Below, one piece after another: positions 15,124 to 23,487 of a stretch of DNA of 64,000 nt. The DNA is from CADEDH01 sp039201605 (GTDB lineage: Bacteria > Actinomycetota > Acidimicrobiia > Acidimicrobiales > SZUA-35): NCBI GenBank assembly GCA_039201605.1, contig JBCCRO010000027.1:16339-80338 (forward strand). Reading direction: 5' to 3'. The first letter of the stretch is position 1; each line of letters starts with the position of its first letter. A model generated the notes under the pieces. The model saw only the letters and a program-made list of their open reading frames with translations. It was not told the DNA's origin and searched no databases. The translations under genes and the position numbers were made by a program.

Positions 15124-16755
15124 ATGTCGAAAACGGTCCGCCAACCGCTCGCCGCCGCCCTCGTGGCGCTCGCCCTCCTGCTCACCCTGGCCCCGCCGGC
15201 CGGGGCCGAGGAGGCGGTCGGGCCCCTGCCGACGCCCGAGGACTTCGTCACCCAGCAGTACGAGGACTTCCTCTCCCGCAGCCCCGACACCACCGGCCTG
15301 AACTACTGGACGGCCCAGCTGGAAGCCGGGGCCGACCCGGCCACCCTGGTCGAATCGCTGGCCCTGAGCGAGGAGTTCGCCGGCACCATCGCCCCCGTCG
15401 TCCGCCTGTATTACGCCCACTTCCAGCGCCCGCCCGACCACGCCGGTCTCGACTACTGGGCGAGTGTCGCCCGCAACGGTGCCTCGCTGGCCGGTATCTC
15501 CGAGGAGTTCGTCAACTCCGAGGAGTTCGAGGCGACCTACGGCTCCCTGAACGACGCCCAGTACGTCGACCTCGTCTACACCAACGTCCTGGAACGGCCG
15601 GCCGACGACGCCGGCACCGCCTACTGGACCAACCTCCTGGCCAACGGCATGAGCCGGGGAGCCCTCCTCGCCGCCTTCTCCGAGTCCGAGGAGTACCAGA
15701 CGAAGATGGACGGGACCGTGCGGGCCACGATGCTGTACGTCGGGATGCTCAAGCGGGCCCCGGAGAGCGACGGCCTCGACTACTGGGCCGACACCCTCGA
15801 CGGCGGCGCCCGCTACCGCGACGTGATCGCCGGCTTCCTCGGCGCCGCCGAGTACGACGACCGGATCGAGGGGATCTACCCCCACGTGAACCCGCTGACC
15901 GGGGTGCCGACCAGGACGTTCCCCCTTCGCCCGGCGCTGGCGGTGAAGATCGACAACGTCGACGCCGCCCGCCCCCAGTCCAACATCGAGCACGCCGACG
16001 TCATCTACGAGGAGATGGTCGAGGGCAACCTGACCCGCCTGGTGGCCGTGTTCCACTCGACGCTCCCCGCCACCGTGGGGCCGGTGCGCTCGATCCGGAC
16101 CACCGACATCGACATCCTCGATCAGCTCAACACCCCGCTGCTCGCCGCCTCCGGGGCCAACAGCGGGGTGCTGGCGGCGGTGGCCGGCGCCGACCTGGTG
16201 AACGTCAACGCCCTCGTCGTCGGGGGTGCCTACTACCGGGACGGTTCCCGGCGGGCACCCCACAATCTGTACGCCGATACCCACGCCCTGTACCTCGGCG
16301 CCCCCAGTCAGGGTGGCGTGCCGACCGCCCTGTTCGACTACCGCCGACCGCACACGACGCCCACCGGCGGCGTGGCCGCCACCGGGGTGTCGGTCGCCTT
16401 CGGCCGGGCCGACATCGACTTCACCTGGTCGCCGACGGCCAAGGGTTGGGTCCGCAGCCAGAACGGCTCGACCCACACCACGGCCGCCGGTCGAGCCCTG
16501 GCCCCGGCCAACGTGGTCGTGCTCGAAGTGCCCTACGGCGTGAGCGCGGCCGACGCCAATTCGCCGGAGGCGCACACCGTCGGGACGGGCACGGCCCATG
16601 TGTTCACCGCGGGCCGCCGGGTGACCGGCACGTGGACCCGCGGCGACTCGAGCGACCCGATCCGCATCCTCGACGCCAACGGCGACGACATCGCCCTCAC
16701 CAGGGGCCAGACCTTCGTGGAGCTGGCCCCGCCGGGGTCGATCACCCTCCGCTGA
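15124..16755 (+). CDS. Secreted DUF4214-DUF3048 fusion protein
   Basis: 543-aa exported protein. Residues 1-28 are a Sec signal peptide ending PPAGAEE. Residues about 35-250 hold four DUF4214-type units (FLSRSPDTTGLNYW, HFQRPPDHAGLDYW, VLERPADDAGTAYW, MLKRAPESDGLDYW), a motif found in large surface proteins. The rest is a DUF3048 (YerB-like) domain: RPALAVKIDNVDAARPQSN, ADVIYEEMVEGNLTRLVAVF, GPVRSIRTTD. DUF3048 proteins are usually lipoproteins of unknown role in actinobacteria and firmicutes. The union with DUF4214 repeats suggests anchoring to the envelope. No neighbour clearly explains it. Confidence 0.85.
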   Translation: MSKTVRQPLAAALVALALLLTLAPPAGAEEAVGPLPTPEDFVTQQYEDFLSRSPDTTGLNYWTAQLEAGADPATLVESLALSEEFAGTIAPVVRLYYAHFQRPPDHAGLDYWASVARNGASLAGISEEFVNSEEFEATYGSLNDAQYVDLVYTNVLERPADDAGTAYWTNLLANGMSRGALLAAFSESEEYQTKMDGTVRATMLYVGMLKRAPESDGLDYWADTLDGGARYRDVIAGFLGAAEYDDRIEGIYPHVNPLTGVPTRTFPLRPALAVKIDNVDAARPQSNIEHADVIYEEMVEGNLTRLVAVFHSTLPATVGPVRSIRTTDIDILDQLNTPLLAASGANSGVLAAVAGADLVNVNALVVGGAYYRDGSRRAPHNLYADTHALYLGAPSQGGVPTALFDYRRPHTTPTGGVAATGVSVAFGRADIDFTWSPTAKGWVRSQNGSTHTTAAGRALAPANVVVLEVPYGVSAADANSPEAHTVGTGTAHVFTAGRRVTGTWTRGDSSDPIRILDANGDDIALTRGQTFVELAPPGSITLR

Positions 16756-16822
16756 TCCAAAAGTGCCAATCCCGATTGCGCCACTCAAGGGCACCGCCCC
16801 ACAGCCGATCGGCAGACCCGTG

Positions 16823-18160
16823 ATGCGGTTGATTCGATGGCTCCCAACAGGCGTGAATCTGTCGGACGCGGAGTTCGAGCGTCGCCACCGGGTTGTGCGC
16901 ACGCTTCTCTATCTGCACATCCCGCTGCTCGCCGTCGTCGGCGTCGTCAACGGCTTCGCCCTCACCCACGTGGCGGCCGACCTCGGCCTGGTCGTCGGCT
17001 TCGCCGTGATGGCAACCCTTCCCAGGAGCCGACTCACGCTCAGCATGTCGGCCAGTCTCGGCGTGCTGGCCGGCGCCGGCGCTCTCATCCACCTCACCGA
17101 TGGCGCTATCGAAGCCCACTTCCAGCTCTTCGTTGCGCTGATGTTCATTTCGCTCTACCAGGATTGGAAGGCACTCGGGGGCACAATCCTCTTCACCGTC
17201 GTCCACCACATCGGCATCAGCCTCATCGCCCCCGAGAGCGCGTTCAGCCACCCGGCGGCCCAAGCCAAACCGGTGCTGTGGGCCACCATCCACGCCGCCT
17301 TCGTCGTGGCCGAGGTGATCGGCATCATCCTGATGTGGAGGATTACCGAAGATGCCCAAAAGCGCGCCACCGACGCCGGGGACCAGGCGATCCGCCAGGC
17401 CGAAGAGCGGACGGCGATGGAGGCCAAGCGGGCCGAGGAGCGTCTGGCCGAGGAGAACGAGCGGCGATCGGCCGAGCAGGCCCGGATCGAGCAGACCAAG
17501 CAACGGGCCGAGCACCTGGAGCGCGCCGCCGCCGCCGTGCGGGATGAGGCGGCGTCGGTCAAGCGGACCGCCCACTCGCTCGAGGAACAACTCACCTCCG
17601 CCGGGCAGTACATGGAGCGTATGCACGCCGGTGTTGAGGAGATGAACGACAAGGTGCGCCTGGCCAACGGCGCCGCCGGGGCCGGGGTGAACTCAGCCAC
17701 CGAGGCCGATCACATCATGCAGCGACTCTCGAGCGCTTCGACCGAGATCAACGAGATCATCGGGGTGATCTCCGAGATCGCCGGCCAGACAAACCTCCTG
17801 GCTCTCAACGCCACCATCGAAGCGGCCCGCGCCGGCGAGTCCGGCAAGGGCTTCGCCGTGGTGGCCACCGAGGTCAAGGAGCTGGCAAACCAGACCGGCA
17901 GCGCCACCGATGACATCAACGGTCGGGTGGCGACAATCCGCTCGGCCGCCGACGAGGCGGGGGAGGCGCTGAAGGGCATCCGCGATGTCATCGAGCAGAT
18001 CAGCTCGACCCAGGGCGAGATCGCAGTCGGCATCGACGAACAGTCGACGACGACGGCCGACATGACGCGCGCCATCGCCCAGGTCTCGACCGAGGCCAGC
18101 GATATGGCGGCCACGACCGACCAGCTCGTCTCACTCGTCGAAGAGGTGCTCTCAACCTAG
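16823..18160 (+). CDS. Methyl-accepting chemotaxis-like signalling protein with multi-pass sensor
   Basis: About 445 aa. Residues 1-175 form several transmembrane helices with the pattern IEAHFQLFVALMFISLYQDW and VVHHIGISL, an N-terminal sensor module also seen in actinobacterial GGDEF proteins. Then comes a charged coiled coil (AEERTAMEAKRAEERLAEEN) and an MCP signalling hairpin with the conserved tip EIAGQTNLLALNATIEAARA. No periplasmic ligand domain and no HAMP are evident. No che or flagellar genes lie in the window, so it may serve a distant CheA. The ATG at 16823 fits the family start; a GTG at 16763 is in frame. Confidence 0.87.
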   Translation: MRLIRWLPTGVNLSDAEFERRHRVVRTLLYLHIPLLAVVGVVNGFALTHVAADLGLVVGFAVMATLPRSRLTLSMSASLGVLAGAGALIHLTDGAIEAHFQLFVALMFISLYQDWKALGGTILFTVVHHIGISLIAPESAFSHPAAQAKPVLWATIHAAFVVAEVIGIILMWRITEDAQKRATDAGDQAIRQAEERTAMEAKRAEERLAEENERRSAEQARIEQTKQRAEHLERAAAAVRDEAASVKRTAHSLEEQLTSAGQYMERMHAGVEEMNDKVRLANGAAGAGVNSATEADHIMQRLSSASTEINEIIGVISEIAGQTNLLALNATIEAARAGESGKGFAVVATEVKELANQTGSATDDINGRVATIRSAADEAGEALKGIRDVIEQISSTQGEIAVGIDEQSTTTADMTRAIAQVSTEASDMAATTDQLVSLVEEVLST

Positions 18161-18175
18161 ACCCCTGTGGCAACC

Positions 18176-18194
18176 CCCCCCAGCGGCCGGGGGG
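18176..18194. terminator. GC hairpin after the MCP gene
   Basis: A run of C pairs with six G around the loop AGCGGCC, just after the MCP stop. There is no T-run, so termination strength is uncertain. Confidence 0.35.
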
Positions 18195-18201
18195 ACGACT
18201 A

Positions 18202-18296
18202 GGGGATTCCCCGATCCCGCGATCTTGCGTTCTGTCCTAAGTTGTGTCCCACCAAGCAAGCAACCCAGACACGAACCATCCATGGAGGGACAAGAC
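18202..18296 (+). promoter_or_regulatory. Promoter and leader of acidic protein A, conserved with protein B
   Basis: Contains GGGGATTCCCCGATC (18202-18216), 21 nt later TAAGTT (18238-18243, likely -10), then GCAAGCAACC (18256-18265) and CATCCAT just before the Shine-Dalgarno GGAGG (18284-18288). The same elements in the same order precede the paralogue at 20612. Confidence 0.5.
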
Positions 18297-19100
18297 ATGG
18301 AAACACTGATCGATCTCATCCGCCGGGCTCTCGAGGGTGATGAAGCCGCGCTGGCCCAGCTCTCGGAGTCGTCCGTCGACACCATCGACGCCACGCTCGA
18401 AGAGGGCGCCGGCGATGTCGACCCGCTCGCCGTTCTGGCCGACGCTCTCGCCGGCTCGGAGCTCGACGCCGCCACGCAGGCCTCGGTGCTCGACGCCGCC
18501 ACCAACACCGCCGGTGGCTACACCCCGGTCGAGGGCGACGGCTACGACACCACCCAGCTCGCCGACATCTTCGCCCAGGGCATCAACGTCACCCTCGAGG
18601 AGGGCGACTACATCACCATCGACAACAGCGCCTACGCCGACGGCACCATCAAGGGTGGCATCCACCAGGCCAACTACACCGACGTCACCGAGGCCGACGA
18701 CGGCTCCGTCATCGCCGACGGCGCCTACGACTCGAACTTCCAGACCGGCGAGGGCAACGTCCAGCTGACCGACGTCCACGCCGACAACATCACCACCGGT
18801 GACAACAACACCGTGGCCTCCGACTACGCCACCATCGGCAACGAGAACGTCGACGCCGGCTACATCGAGAACTCCGAGTTCGGCGAGGGCGACCAGGATC
18901 GCTCGGTCGACGTCGACGTAGCCGTCACCGACTCCGGCAACTACGACAGCACCTACACCAGCGAGTACACCAACGACGACTACGTCAACACCGAGGTGGA
19001 CATCGACGCCCACGACGGTGGCTACAAGCCGGTGAAGCCCGTCGAGCACCACGACGACCCCTACGTCGACGATCACCACGACGACGAGGTCTACGACTGA
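18297..19100 (+). CDS. Acidic Asp/Asn/Thr-rich protein of unknown function (paralogue A)
   Basis: 267 aa, no recognised enzyme domain, no signal peptide or membrane segment. The N-terminal 100 residues are helical and acidic (METLIDLIRRALEGDEAAL). The centre reads like a beta-solenoid with stacked Asn/Asp/Thr (GEGNVQLTDVHADNITTGDN). The C-terminus is His/Asp-rich (HHDDPYVDDHHDDEVYD) and could bind metal. The start is fixed by GGAGG 8 nt before the ATG. A paralogue lies 1.5 kb downstream; an 86-bp stretch is identical in DNA. It loosely recalls actinobacterial IniB-like proteins, but I cannot assign a function. Confidence 0.75.
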   Translation: METLIDLIRRALEGDEAALAQLSESSVDTIDATLEEGAGDVDPLAVLADALAGSELDAATQASVLDAATNTAGGYTPVEGDGYDTTQLADIFAQGINVTLEEGDYITIDNSAYADGTIKGGIHQANYTDVTEADDGSVIADGAYDSNFQTGEGNVQLTDVHADNITTGDNNTVASDYATIGNENVDAGYIENSEFGEGDQDRSVDVDVAVTDSGNYDSTYTSEYTNDDYVNTEVDIDAHDGGYKPVKPVEHHDDPYVDDHHDDEVYD

Positions 19101-19134
19101 TCGATCCGGTCGGACGACAACCCATCGGCGATCA

Positions 19135-19159
19135 CGGCCCCGGCTCCCCGCCGGGGCCG
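19135..19159. terminator. Bidirectional terminator hairpin
   Basis: Perfect 10-bp stem CGGCCCCGGC/GCCGGGGCCG with loop TCCCC, followed by TTCGTCGTTCT on the plus strand. It sits in the 82-bp convergent gap between protein A and the DUF4032 gene. Confidence 0.7.
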
Positions 19160-19182
19160 TTCGTCGTTCTCGGCTCCGGACG

Positions 19183-20400
19183 CTAGATCTCGTCCGGCCA
19201 CTCGACGTCGAGCTGGCGTTCGGCCGGGCGCTTTCGGAGGTAGTTGTCCACGTAGTGGGCCGTCGCCTCGGCGTGGGTCACCTCCTCCTGCCGCTCCAGC
19301 GACAGGTAGTACCGGTGCTCGAGGACGGCATGGAAGACCTCGGCGTCCTCGAGTTGGGCCTGCAGCTCCTCGGGGATCGACTCCACCACCGGTTCGTACA
19401 CGTCCGCCAGCCAGCGGGCGGCGGCCACCGCTCGGGGTACCGGCTTGGGGGCGTCCTTCTGCAGCCAGGCCCGGTGGTTCGCGATGTCGGCCAGCAACCG
19501 CCGGGCCTGATTCTCCTGCACCTCGAGACCGGTCCGCCGCCGGAGGTCGCGGGCGTGGTGTCCCTCCTCGACCAGGATCGGCTTGATCCTGATGTCGCGA
19601 CCGTCGCTGCTGATCGACAGCTCCTCGACGTCGAAGCCGAGGTCGTTGAGGTGGCGGATGCGTTGATCGATCCGCCACCGCTCCGACACGGCGAACTCCT
19701 CGGTGCGGGTGAGCTCGTCCCACAGCTGGTGGTATCGCTGCTCCAGGTCGTCGGTGATCCCGAAGGGGTCGACGTCCTCGGGGACCCGGCCCGTGGCCTG
19801 CAGGTCGAGCAGACCACCGATGATGTTCTCCTTGGCGATCGTGAGGTCGTAGCTGCGCATCCCGTCGCTGAGCGTGGTGTGGCGCTCGGTGGTCTCGGCG
19901 TCGACCAGGTACGCCATCAGGGCGCCGGCGTCGCGGCGGAACAGGATGTTGCCGAGGGAGCAGTCGCCCCAGAACACCCGCTCCAGGTGCAGGCGGACGA
20001 GGAGGACGACGGCGGCGTCGATCAGGTGCTCGGCCAACGCCGGGTGGTCGCGGCCGAGCACGTACCAGTACGGCAGGGAGTAGTCGAGGTACCGGGTGAT
20101 CAGCATGGCGCCGTCGTGGTCGTCGACCCCGGCGACGATGCCGACCGGCTCCACCACCGGCAGGTGCTCCTCCCGCAGCTCCTTGAGGACGTCGTACTCC
20201 AGCCGGGCCGGCCGCTCGGTCGTCTCCTTCAGGGCGTAGACCCGCTCGTCGTAGCGGACGAACCGCACGATGTGGCGGCTGACGCCGTGCGCCATCGGCA
20301 CCATGCGTTCGTGGTCCCATTCCTCGAGGGGGGTCCCCCAGGGCAGGTCGAGGAAGTCGGGGTGACCGACTCGGGTCAGGATGCTCAGCTCGTCGGCCAT
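19183..20400 (-). CDS. DUF4032 protein with kinase-like N-terminal half
   Basis: 405 aa. The N-terminal half resembles lipopolysaccharide/WaaP-type small kinases: a lysine in VYALKETTERPARLEYDVL, a catalytic-loop motif FWGDCSLGNILF and an Asp motif YLVDAETTE. The C-terminal half is the DUF4032 domain (RIDQRIRHLNDLGFDVEEL, LEVQENQARRLLADIANHRAW). The family is widespread in actinobacteria and uncharacterised; phosphotransfer is an inference from the motifs. It lies between, and is convergent or divergent with, the two acidic paralogues, which might be its substrates or simply neighbours. TAGGCT at 20460-20455 may be its -10. Confidence 0.82.
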   Translation of the reverse strand: MADELSILTRVGHPDFLDLPWGTPLEEWDHERMVPMAHGVSRHIVRFVRYDERVYALKETTERPARLEYDVLKELREEHLPVVEPVGIVAGVDDHDGAMLITRYLDYSLPYWYVLGRDHPALAEHLIDAAVVLLVRLHLERVFWGDCSLGNILFRRDAGALMAYLVDAETTERHTTLSDGMRSYDLTIAKENIIGGLLDLQATGRVPEDVDPFGITDDLEQRYHQLWDELTRTEEFAVSERWRIDQRIRHLNDLGFDVEELSISSDGRDIRIKPILVEEGHHARDLRRRTGLEVQENQARRLLADIANHRAWLQKDAPKPVPRAVAAARWLADVYEPVVESIPEELQAQLEDAEVFHAVLEHRYYLSLERQEEVTHAEATAHYVDNYLRKRPAERQLDVEWPDEI

Positions 20401-20513
20401 GGTGCGTCTTGTCCCTGGTAGCGGGCCTGCTGGAGGGTGTTCGGCGGGTGATTCAGCCTAGGGGGAGGCCCCGGGATCGGGAATCCCCTATGGAAATCCC
20501 CTACGACGGGGGT

Positions 20514-20611
20514 GATCCCCGATCACGGGCCGAAGGAGATGCCGTACGTTTGATCTCAACGCAAGCAACCAACACCAAACGCACGCATCCATCTCAACGG
20601 AGGGAACAACC
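20514..20611 (+). promoter_or_regulatory. Promoter and leader of acidic protein B, conserved with protein A
   Basis: GATCCCCGATC (20514-20524), 20 nt, TACGTT (20545-20550, likely -10), 10 nt, GCAAGCAACC (20561-20570), CATCCAT, then the Shine-Dalgarno GGAGGGA before the ATG at 20612. Order and spacing match the region upstream of paralogue A. Additional GGAATCCCC-like repeats lie just upstream (20479-20502). Confidence 0.5.
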
Positions 20612-21559
20612 ATGTCCGACGTCTCCACCGACCTCATGACGCTCATCCAGGAGCTCCTCAACGGCAACGCCGATCTCCTCAGCAACTTCGGCGACTCGCC
20701 GGTCGACCTCGTCGAGGCCACCGCCGGCGTCCCCGGTGACGTCGACCCCTCGGCGGTCGTCGCCCAGGCCCTGGCCGGGACCGACCTCGATCCCGCCACC
20801 CAGCAGGCCGTCCTCGACGCCGTCAACTCCTCGGCCGCCGGGTACGGCACCGCCGACGACGGCTACACCGCCGACCAGCTGGCCGAGATCTTCGCCCAGG
20901 GCATCAACATCACCGTCGAAGAGGGTGACGAGATCTACGTCGACAACAGCCTCCACGTCGAAGGCGACGTCAAGGGTGGCATCCACCAGAACAACTACAC
21001 CGACATCACCCAGGCCGACGACGGCTCGATCATCGCCGACGGCGCCACCGGCTCCAACTTCCAGACCGGCGAGGGCAACGTCCAGCTGACCGACGTCCAC
21101 GCCGACAACATCACCACCGGTGACAACAACACCGTGGCCTCGGACTACGGCATCATCGGCGACGAGAACGTCAACGCCGAGTACATCGCCAACTCCGAGT
21201 TCGGCGAGGGTGACCAGGACCGTTCGGTCGACGTCGACGTCGCCGTCACCGACTCCGGCAACTACGACAGCACCTACACCGACACCTACACCGACGACGA
21301 CTACACCAACACCAAGGTCGACCTCGACGTCGACGGTTACGGTCAGCCGGCCCCGGCCCCCTACGTCGAGGCCAAGCCGGTGTACGAGCCCGAGCCCGAG
21401 TACGACGAGCCGGTCTACGAGGCCCCCAAGCCCGTCTACGAAGAGCCCAAGCCCGTGTACGAGGAGGAGCCGTACCAGCCGGACGCCTACTACGAGCCCA
21501 AGCCCGAGCCGGTCTACGAGCCCGAGCCGGAGCCCTACGACGACTACTGCGGCGACTGA
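20612..21559 (+). CDS. Acidic protein of unknown function with Pro-Tyr-Glu tail (paralogue B)
   Basis: 315 aa, paralogue of the gene at 18297. It has the same acidic helical N-terminus (Asp/Ala-rich to about residue 105) and the same Asn/Asp/Thr-rich central region (about 105-240), with an 86-bp stretch identical in DNA. The tail differs: instead of His/Asp it carries repeated KPVYEE/EPKPVYEPE units to residue 315, a likely extended, tyrosine-rich segment. No signal peptide or transmembrane region is visible. A good Shine-Dalgarno (GGAGGGA) sits 8 nt before the ATG. Function unknown; shared promoter elements suggest joint regulation with paralogue A. Confidence 0.77.
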   Translation: MSDVSTDLMTLIQELLNGNADLLSNFGDSPVDLVEATAGVPGDVDPSAVVAQALAGTDLDPATQQAVLDAVNSSAAGYGTADDGYTADQLAEIFAQGINITVEEGDEIYVDNSLHVEGDVKGGIHQNNYTDITQADDGSIIADGATGSNFQTGEGNVQLTDVHADNITTGDNNTVASDYGIIGDENVNAEYIANSEFGEGDQDRSVDVDVAVTDSGNYDSTYTDTYTDDDYTNTKVDLDVDGYGQPAPAPYVEAKPVYEPEPEYDEPVYEAPKPVYEEPKPVYEEEPYQPDAYYEPKPEPVYEPEPEPYDDYCGD

Positions 21560-21705
21560 TCACGCCCGGTAGCGCCCGGTAGCGCATCACGCACCTTCCA
21601 CCGAGGGCGGGTCCCGACCCCGGGGCCCGCCATCGGCGCGTCCGGGCCGCGGACGCCCCCGCCCGAGGGCGGGCGGGTTCGCCGTCGGGCGGTGGGAGCG
21701 CCATC

Positions 21706-22446
21706 ATGGCGTCGATGATCGATCTCGAACGCCAGGGCGACGTCTTCGTCCTCACCATGAACGACGACGAGAACCGGTGGAGCACAACGTTCACCCGGGC
21801 CTTCGCCGCCGCCATCGAGGAGGTGGCCGCCTCTGAAGGGCCGGCGGCGCTGGTGACCACCTCCAACCATCCGAAGTTCTTCTCCAACGGCCTCGACCTG
21901 GAGTGGATCATGAGCGACGACGCCGAGCATCCGGGCGGCGACCGCTCGGTGTTCGGGGTCGAGTTCATGCAGCTGCTTGGTCGGGTGCTGCTGTTGCCGA
22001 TGCCGACGCTCTGCGCCATCGGCGGTCACGGCTTCGGCGCCGGCTTCATGATCAGCCTGGCCCACGACGTGCGCATCATGCGGGCCGACCGGGGCTACCT
22101 CTGCGCCAACGAGCTGCAGATCGGTCTGACCATCCCCGAGCCCGAGGTGGCCCTCTTCCGCCACAAGATCCCGGCTCCCGCTTTCCACGAGACGGTGATG
22201 TTGGCCAGGCGGTGGACGGCCCCCGAGGCGTTGGCCGCCGGATTCGTCGCCTCGGCCGTGGAGGTCGACGACGTCCTGCCCGCGGCGATGGCCCGGGCGG
22301 CGGAGCTGGCGCCGCTGGCCGCCGACCGGGACCGATACGGCTGGCAGAAGCGGGCGCTGTACGGGGCCGACTCGGTCCTCAACGGGCCGCACGGGGCCGG
22401 TCACGTGCTCAGCAACCCCGCCGATTTCATCGGCACCACGAGCTGA
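21706..22446 (+). CDS. Enoyl-CoA hydratase/isomerase family protein
   Basis: Crotonase-fold protein, 246 aa. The oxyanion-hole segments are FFSNGLDLEWI and IGGHGFGAGFMISLAHDVRI. The region after GYLCANELQIGLTIPEPEVA lacks the two classical hydratase glutamates in their usual context, and the overall sequence resembles delta3,delta2-enoyl-CoA isomerase-like members. It probably acts on acyl-CoA substrates in fatty-acid turnover. The 146-bp gap before it holds several GC hairpins. The gene downstream is a fatty-acid desaturase. Confidence 0.85.
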   Translation: MASMIDLERQGDVFVLTMNDDENRWSTTFTRAFAAAIEEVAASEGPAALVTTSNHPKFFSNGLDLEWIMSDDAEHPGGDRSVFGVEFMQLLGRVLLLPMPTLCAIGGHGFGAGFMISLAHDVRIMRADRGYLCANELQIGLTIPEPEVALFRHKIPAPAFHETVMLARRWTAPEALAAGFVASAVEVDDVLPAAMARAAELAPLAADRDRYGWQKRALYGADSVLNGPHGAGHVLSNPADFIGTTS

Positions 22447-22453
22447 CCCGACA

Positions 22454-22472
22454 GGCCCGATTTCGTCGGGCC
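22454..22472. terminator. Hairpin after the crotonase gene
   Basis: GGCCCGA and TCGGGCC form a perfect 7-bp stem around TTTCG, 8 bp after the crotonase stop. No T-run follows. It lies immediately upstream of the desaturase promoter. Confidence 0.5.
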
Positions 22473-22484
22473 GTACGCCTTTCC

Positions 22485-22490
22485 TAAGCT
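22485..22490 (+). promoter_or_regulatory. -10 box of leaderless desaturase gene
   Basis: TAAGCT followed by 6 nt and the ATG at 22497; no Shine-Dalgarno. Confidence 0.45.
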
Positions 22491-22496
22491 GGGCCG

Positions 22497-23477
22497 ATGG
22501 CACCCGGACCGCACAGCAGCGTCGACGACCGCGGGTTCGGCGGCATGGTCCCGCCTCCGTCGGCCCTGCCCGACGTGCTGCCGACCGATCGGCTCCTGGC
22601 CCGGGGTAAGGCCGTGCCCAAGCTGCGAGCCGAACTGCGGGCGATTCCCGTGTGGCGGAGCTGGCTGGCGATCGTCACCGTGGTTATCGAGCCCGTCGCC
22701 ATCGTGGCGGCGGCAATCCGGCTGTCCCATCCGGTGGCGTGGGTGGCGGCGTTCCTGCTGATGGGTCGGACCTACGCCCGGTTCGCCAGCCTGGGCCACG
22801 AGGCCGTCCACCGCACCCTGCTGCCGAACAAGGCCCTCAACGACTGGATCGGTAGCTGGATCCTCTCCTACCCCACCTGGGTGCCCTTCGAGGACTATCG
22901 CCGGGCCCACATCGCCCACCATCGGGACGAGATGGGGCCCGAGGAGCCGGACGTGCCCCTCTACGCCCACTATCCGGTCACCCGGGCCAGCCTGCGCCGC
23001 AAACTGATCCGCGACGCCACCGGCCGCACCGGGTGGAAGTTGTTCAAGGGTCTGATCCGGGCGGCGCGCAAGCGTCGACCGACGGCGGTCCGCATCCTGG
23101 CCTGCCAGGTGCCCATCCTGGTCGCCTTCACCGTCGTCGGCCGTCCCGAGCTCTACCTGTTCCTGTGGTGGCTGCCCCACATGACGGTGTGGCGGGTGAT
23201 CAACCGGCTGCGGGCCATCGCCGAGCACGGCGGTATGACCCGCTCCTCCGATCGGCGACAGACCACCCACGACGTCCGTCAGAGCAGGCTGGCGTCGTTC
23301 TGGATCGTGCCGTTCAACATCGGCTACCACCTGGCCCACCACGTCGACATGGGCGTGAGCTGCTGGCAGCTGCCGAGGCTGCAGGAGGAGTTGGTGGCCT
23401 CCGGGTGGGTGACCGACGAGTACAGCTACCCCAGCTATCGGGCGCTGTGGCGAGATCTGGCCTCGGCCGAGTCGTAG
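22497..23477 (+). CDS. Membrane fatty-acid desaturase / hydroxylase family
   Basis: 326-aa integral membrane di-iron enzyme. The three histidine boxes are present: HEAVH, HIAHH and HLAHH, spread between hydrophobic segments as in the fatty-acid desaturase superfamily. It would introduce a double bond or hydroxyl into an acyl chain, or act on a carotenoid-like substrate; the sequence does not decide. It follows an acyl-CoA enzyme, which favours lipid metabolism. The N-terminal 30 residues are Pro-rich. The ATG is placed directly after a TANNNT box, suggesting a leaderless transcript. Confidence 0.88.
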   Translation: MAPGPHSSVDDRGFGGMVPPPSALPDVLPTDRLLARGKAVPKLRAELRAIPVWRSWLAIVTVVIEPVAIVAAAIRLSHPVAWVAAFLLMGRTYARFASLGHEAVHRTLLPNKALNDWIGSWILSYPTWVPFEDYRRAHIAHHRDEMGPEEPDVPLYAHYPVTRASLRRKLIRDATGRTGWKLFKGLIRAARKRRPTAVRILACQVPILVAFTVVGRPELYLFLWWLPHMTVWRVINRLRAIAEHGGMTRSSDRRQTTHDVRQSRLASFWIVPFNIGYHLAHHVDMGVSCWQLPRLQEELVASGWVTDEYSYPSYRALWRDLASAES

Positions 23478-23487
23478 TCGGCGGCCC

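Noticed and set aside
18297..21559. Calling the acidic paralogues IniB homologues
   Set aside because: There is a loose resemblance in composition and repeat style, but no stretch I can align with confidence to mycobacterial IniB.
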